From CAYWFU01 sp964457585 (lineage in GTDB: Bacteria > JACRDZ01), in NCBI GenBank assembly GCA_964457585.1, contig CAYWFU010000044.1:1-22994 (forward strand): a stretch of DNA of 22,994 bases, in the 5' to 3' direction. Position numbers and translations under genes: made by a program. Positions 22,978 to 22,994 of the stretch are shown here, piece by piece; within the stretch, counting starts at the first letter, position 1, and each line of letters begins with the position of its first letter. The notes under the pieces were generated by a model. It saw nothing but the letters and a program-made list of their open reading frames with translations, was not told the DNA's origin and did not search any database.

Positions 22978-22994
22978 CAAAACTTGTTATTTAT

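Larger units (their letters stand above)
22551..22994. other. Gene-poor 444-bp end region
   Basis: No full-length gene is visible here. The stretch holds the ATPase promoter, one further promoter-like element, two overlapping tiny ORFs and a run of degenerate TTCCAAA-type repeats at 22918-22977. The window ends within it. Confidence 0.6.

Overview
This is an AT-rich bacterial window with densely packed genes on both strands and the standard code. It has no rRNA, tRNA, CRISPR array or intact transposon. The genes fit a Gram-negative-type bacterium: a UDP-diacetamido-uronic acid pathway beside an O-antigen ligase/polymerase, ClpB, and an exported multiheme c-type cytochrome. The low GC, a scaffold gap of Ns and several families of short intergenic repeats suggest a metagenome-assembled genome from an uncultivated lineage. 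I cannot name the phylum from sequence alone.

Region 1 (127-6175, minus strand) is a surface-sugar operon read as wbpA, a wbpB-wbpD fusion, a small antitoxin-like gene, a PIN-domain-wbpE fusion, then wbpI. Together these encode every step from UDP-GlcNAc to UDP-ManNAc3NAcA (2,3-diacetamido-2,3-dideoxy-mannuronic acid). The operon carries what looks like a toxin-antitoxin pair whose PIN 'toxin' is fused in frame to the aminotransferase. A strong divergent promoter pair (6258-6355) separates it from a plus-strand O-antigen ligase/polymerase-like membrane protein (6400-7587).

Region 2 (7729-13483, plus strand) holds clpB and a 1018-residue exported protein. That protein joins a charged coiled coil, a thioredoxin fold without CXXC, TPRs and about 11 heme-binding sites.

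Region 3 (13485-18770) has riboflavin synthase (ribE) and the RibD deaminase/reductase on the minus strand. They are separated by a small membrane protein gene and by a plus-strand two-gene unit, an Endonuclease Q-like PHP nuclease overlapping a compact UvrD/PcrA-type helicase. The helicase ends in a sliding-clamp-binding-type QLSLF tail, which suggests a repair module for deaminated bases.

Region 4 (18771-22994) holds a membrane-anchored C39-like cysteine peptidase and a minus-strand pair: an AAA ATPase followed by a protein with a degenerate NTPase-like N-terminus and near-identical 120-bp TPR repeats. The 100-N gap lies inside those repeats and falsely splits the gene. A true gap of 65 + 120k bases restores one reading frame. 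The last 440 bp contain only promoters, possible tiny ORFs and degenerate short repeats.

The best candidates for an undescribed system are the PIN-aminotransferase fusion with its antitoxin inside a sugar operon, the AAA ATPase/TPR pair, and the EndoQ-helicase module.
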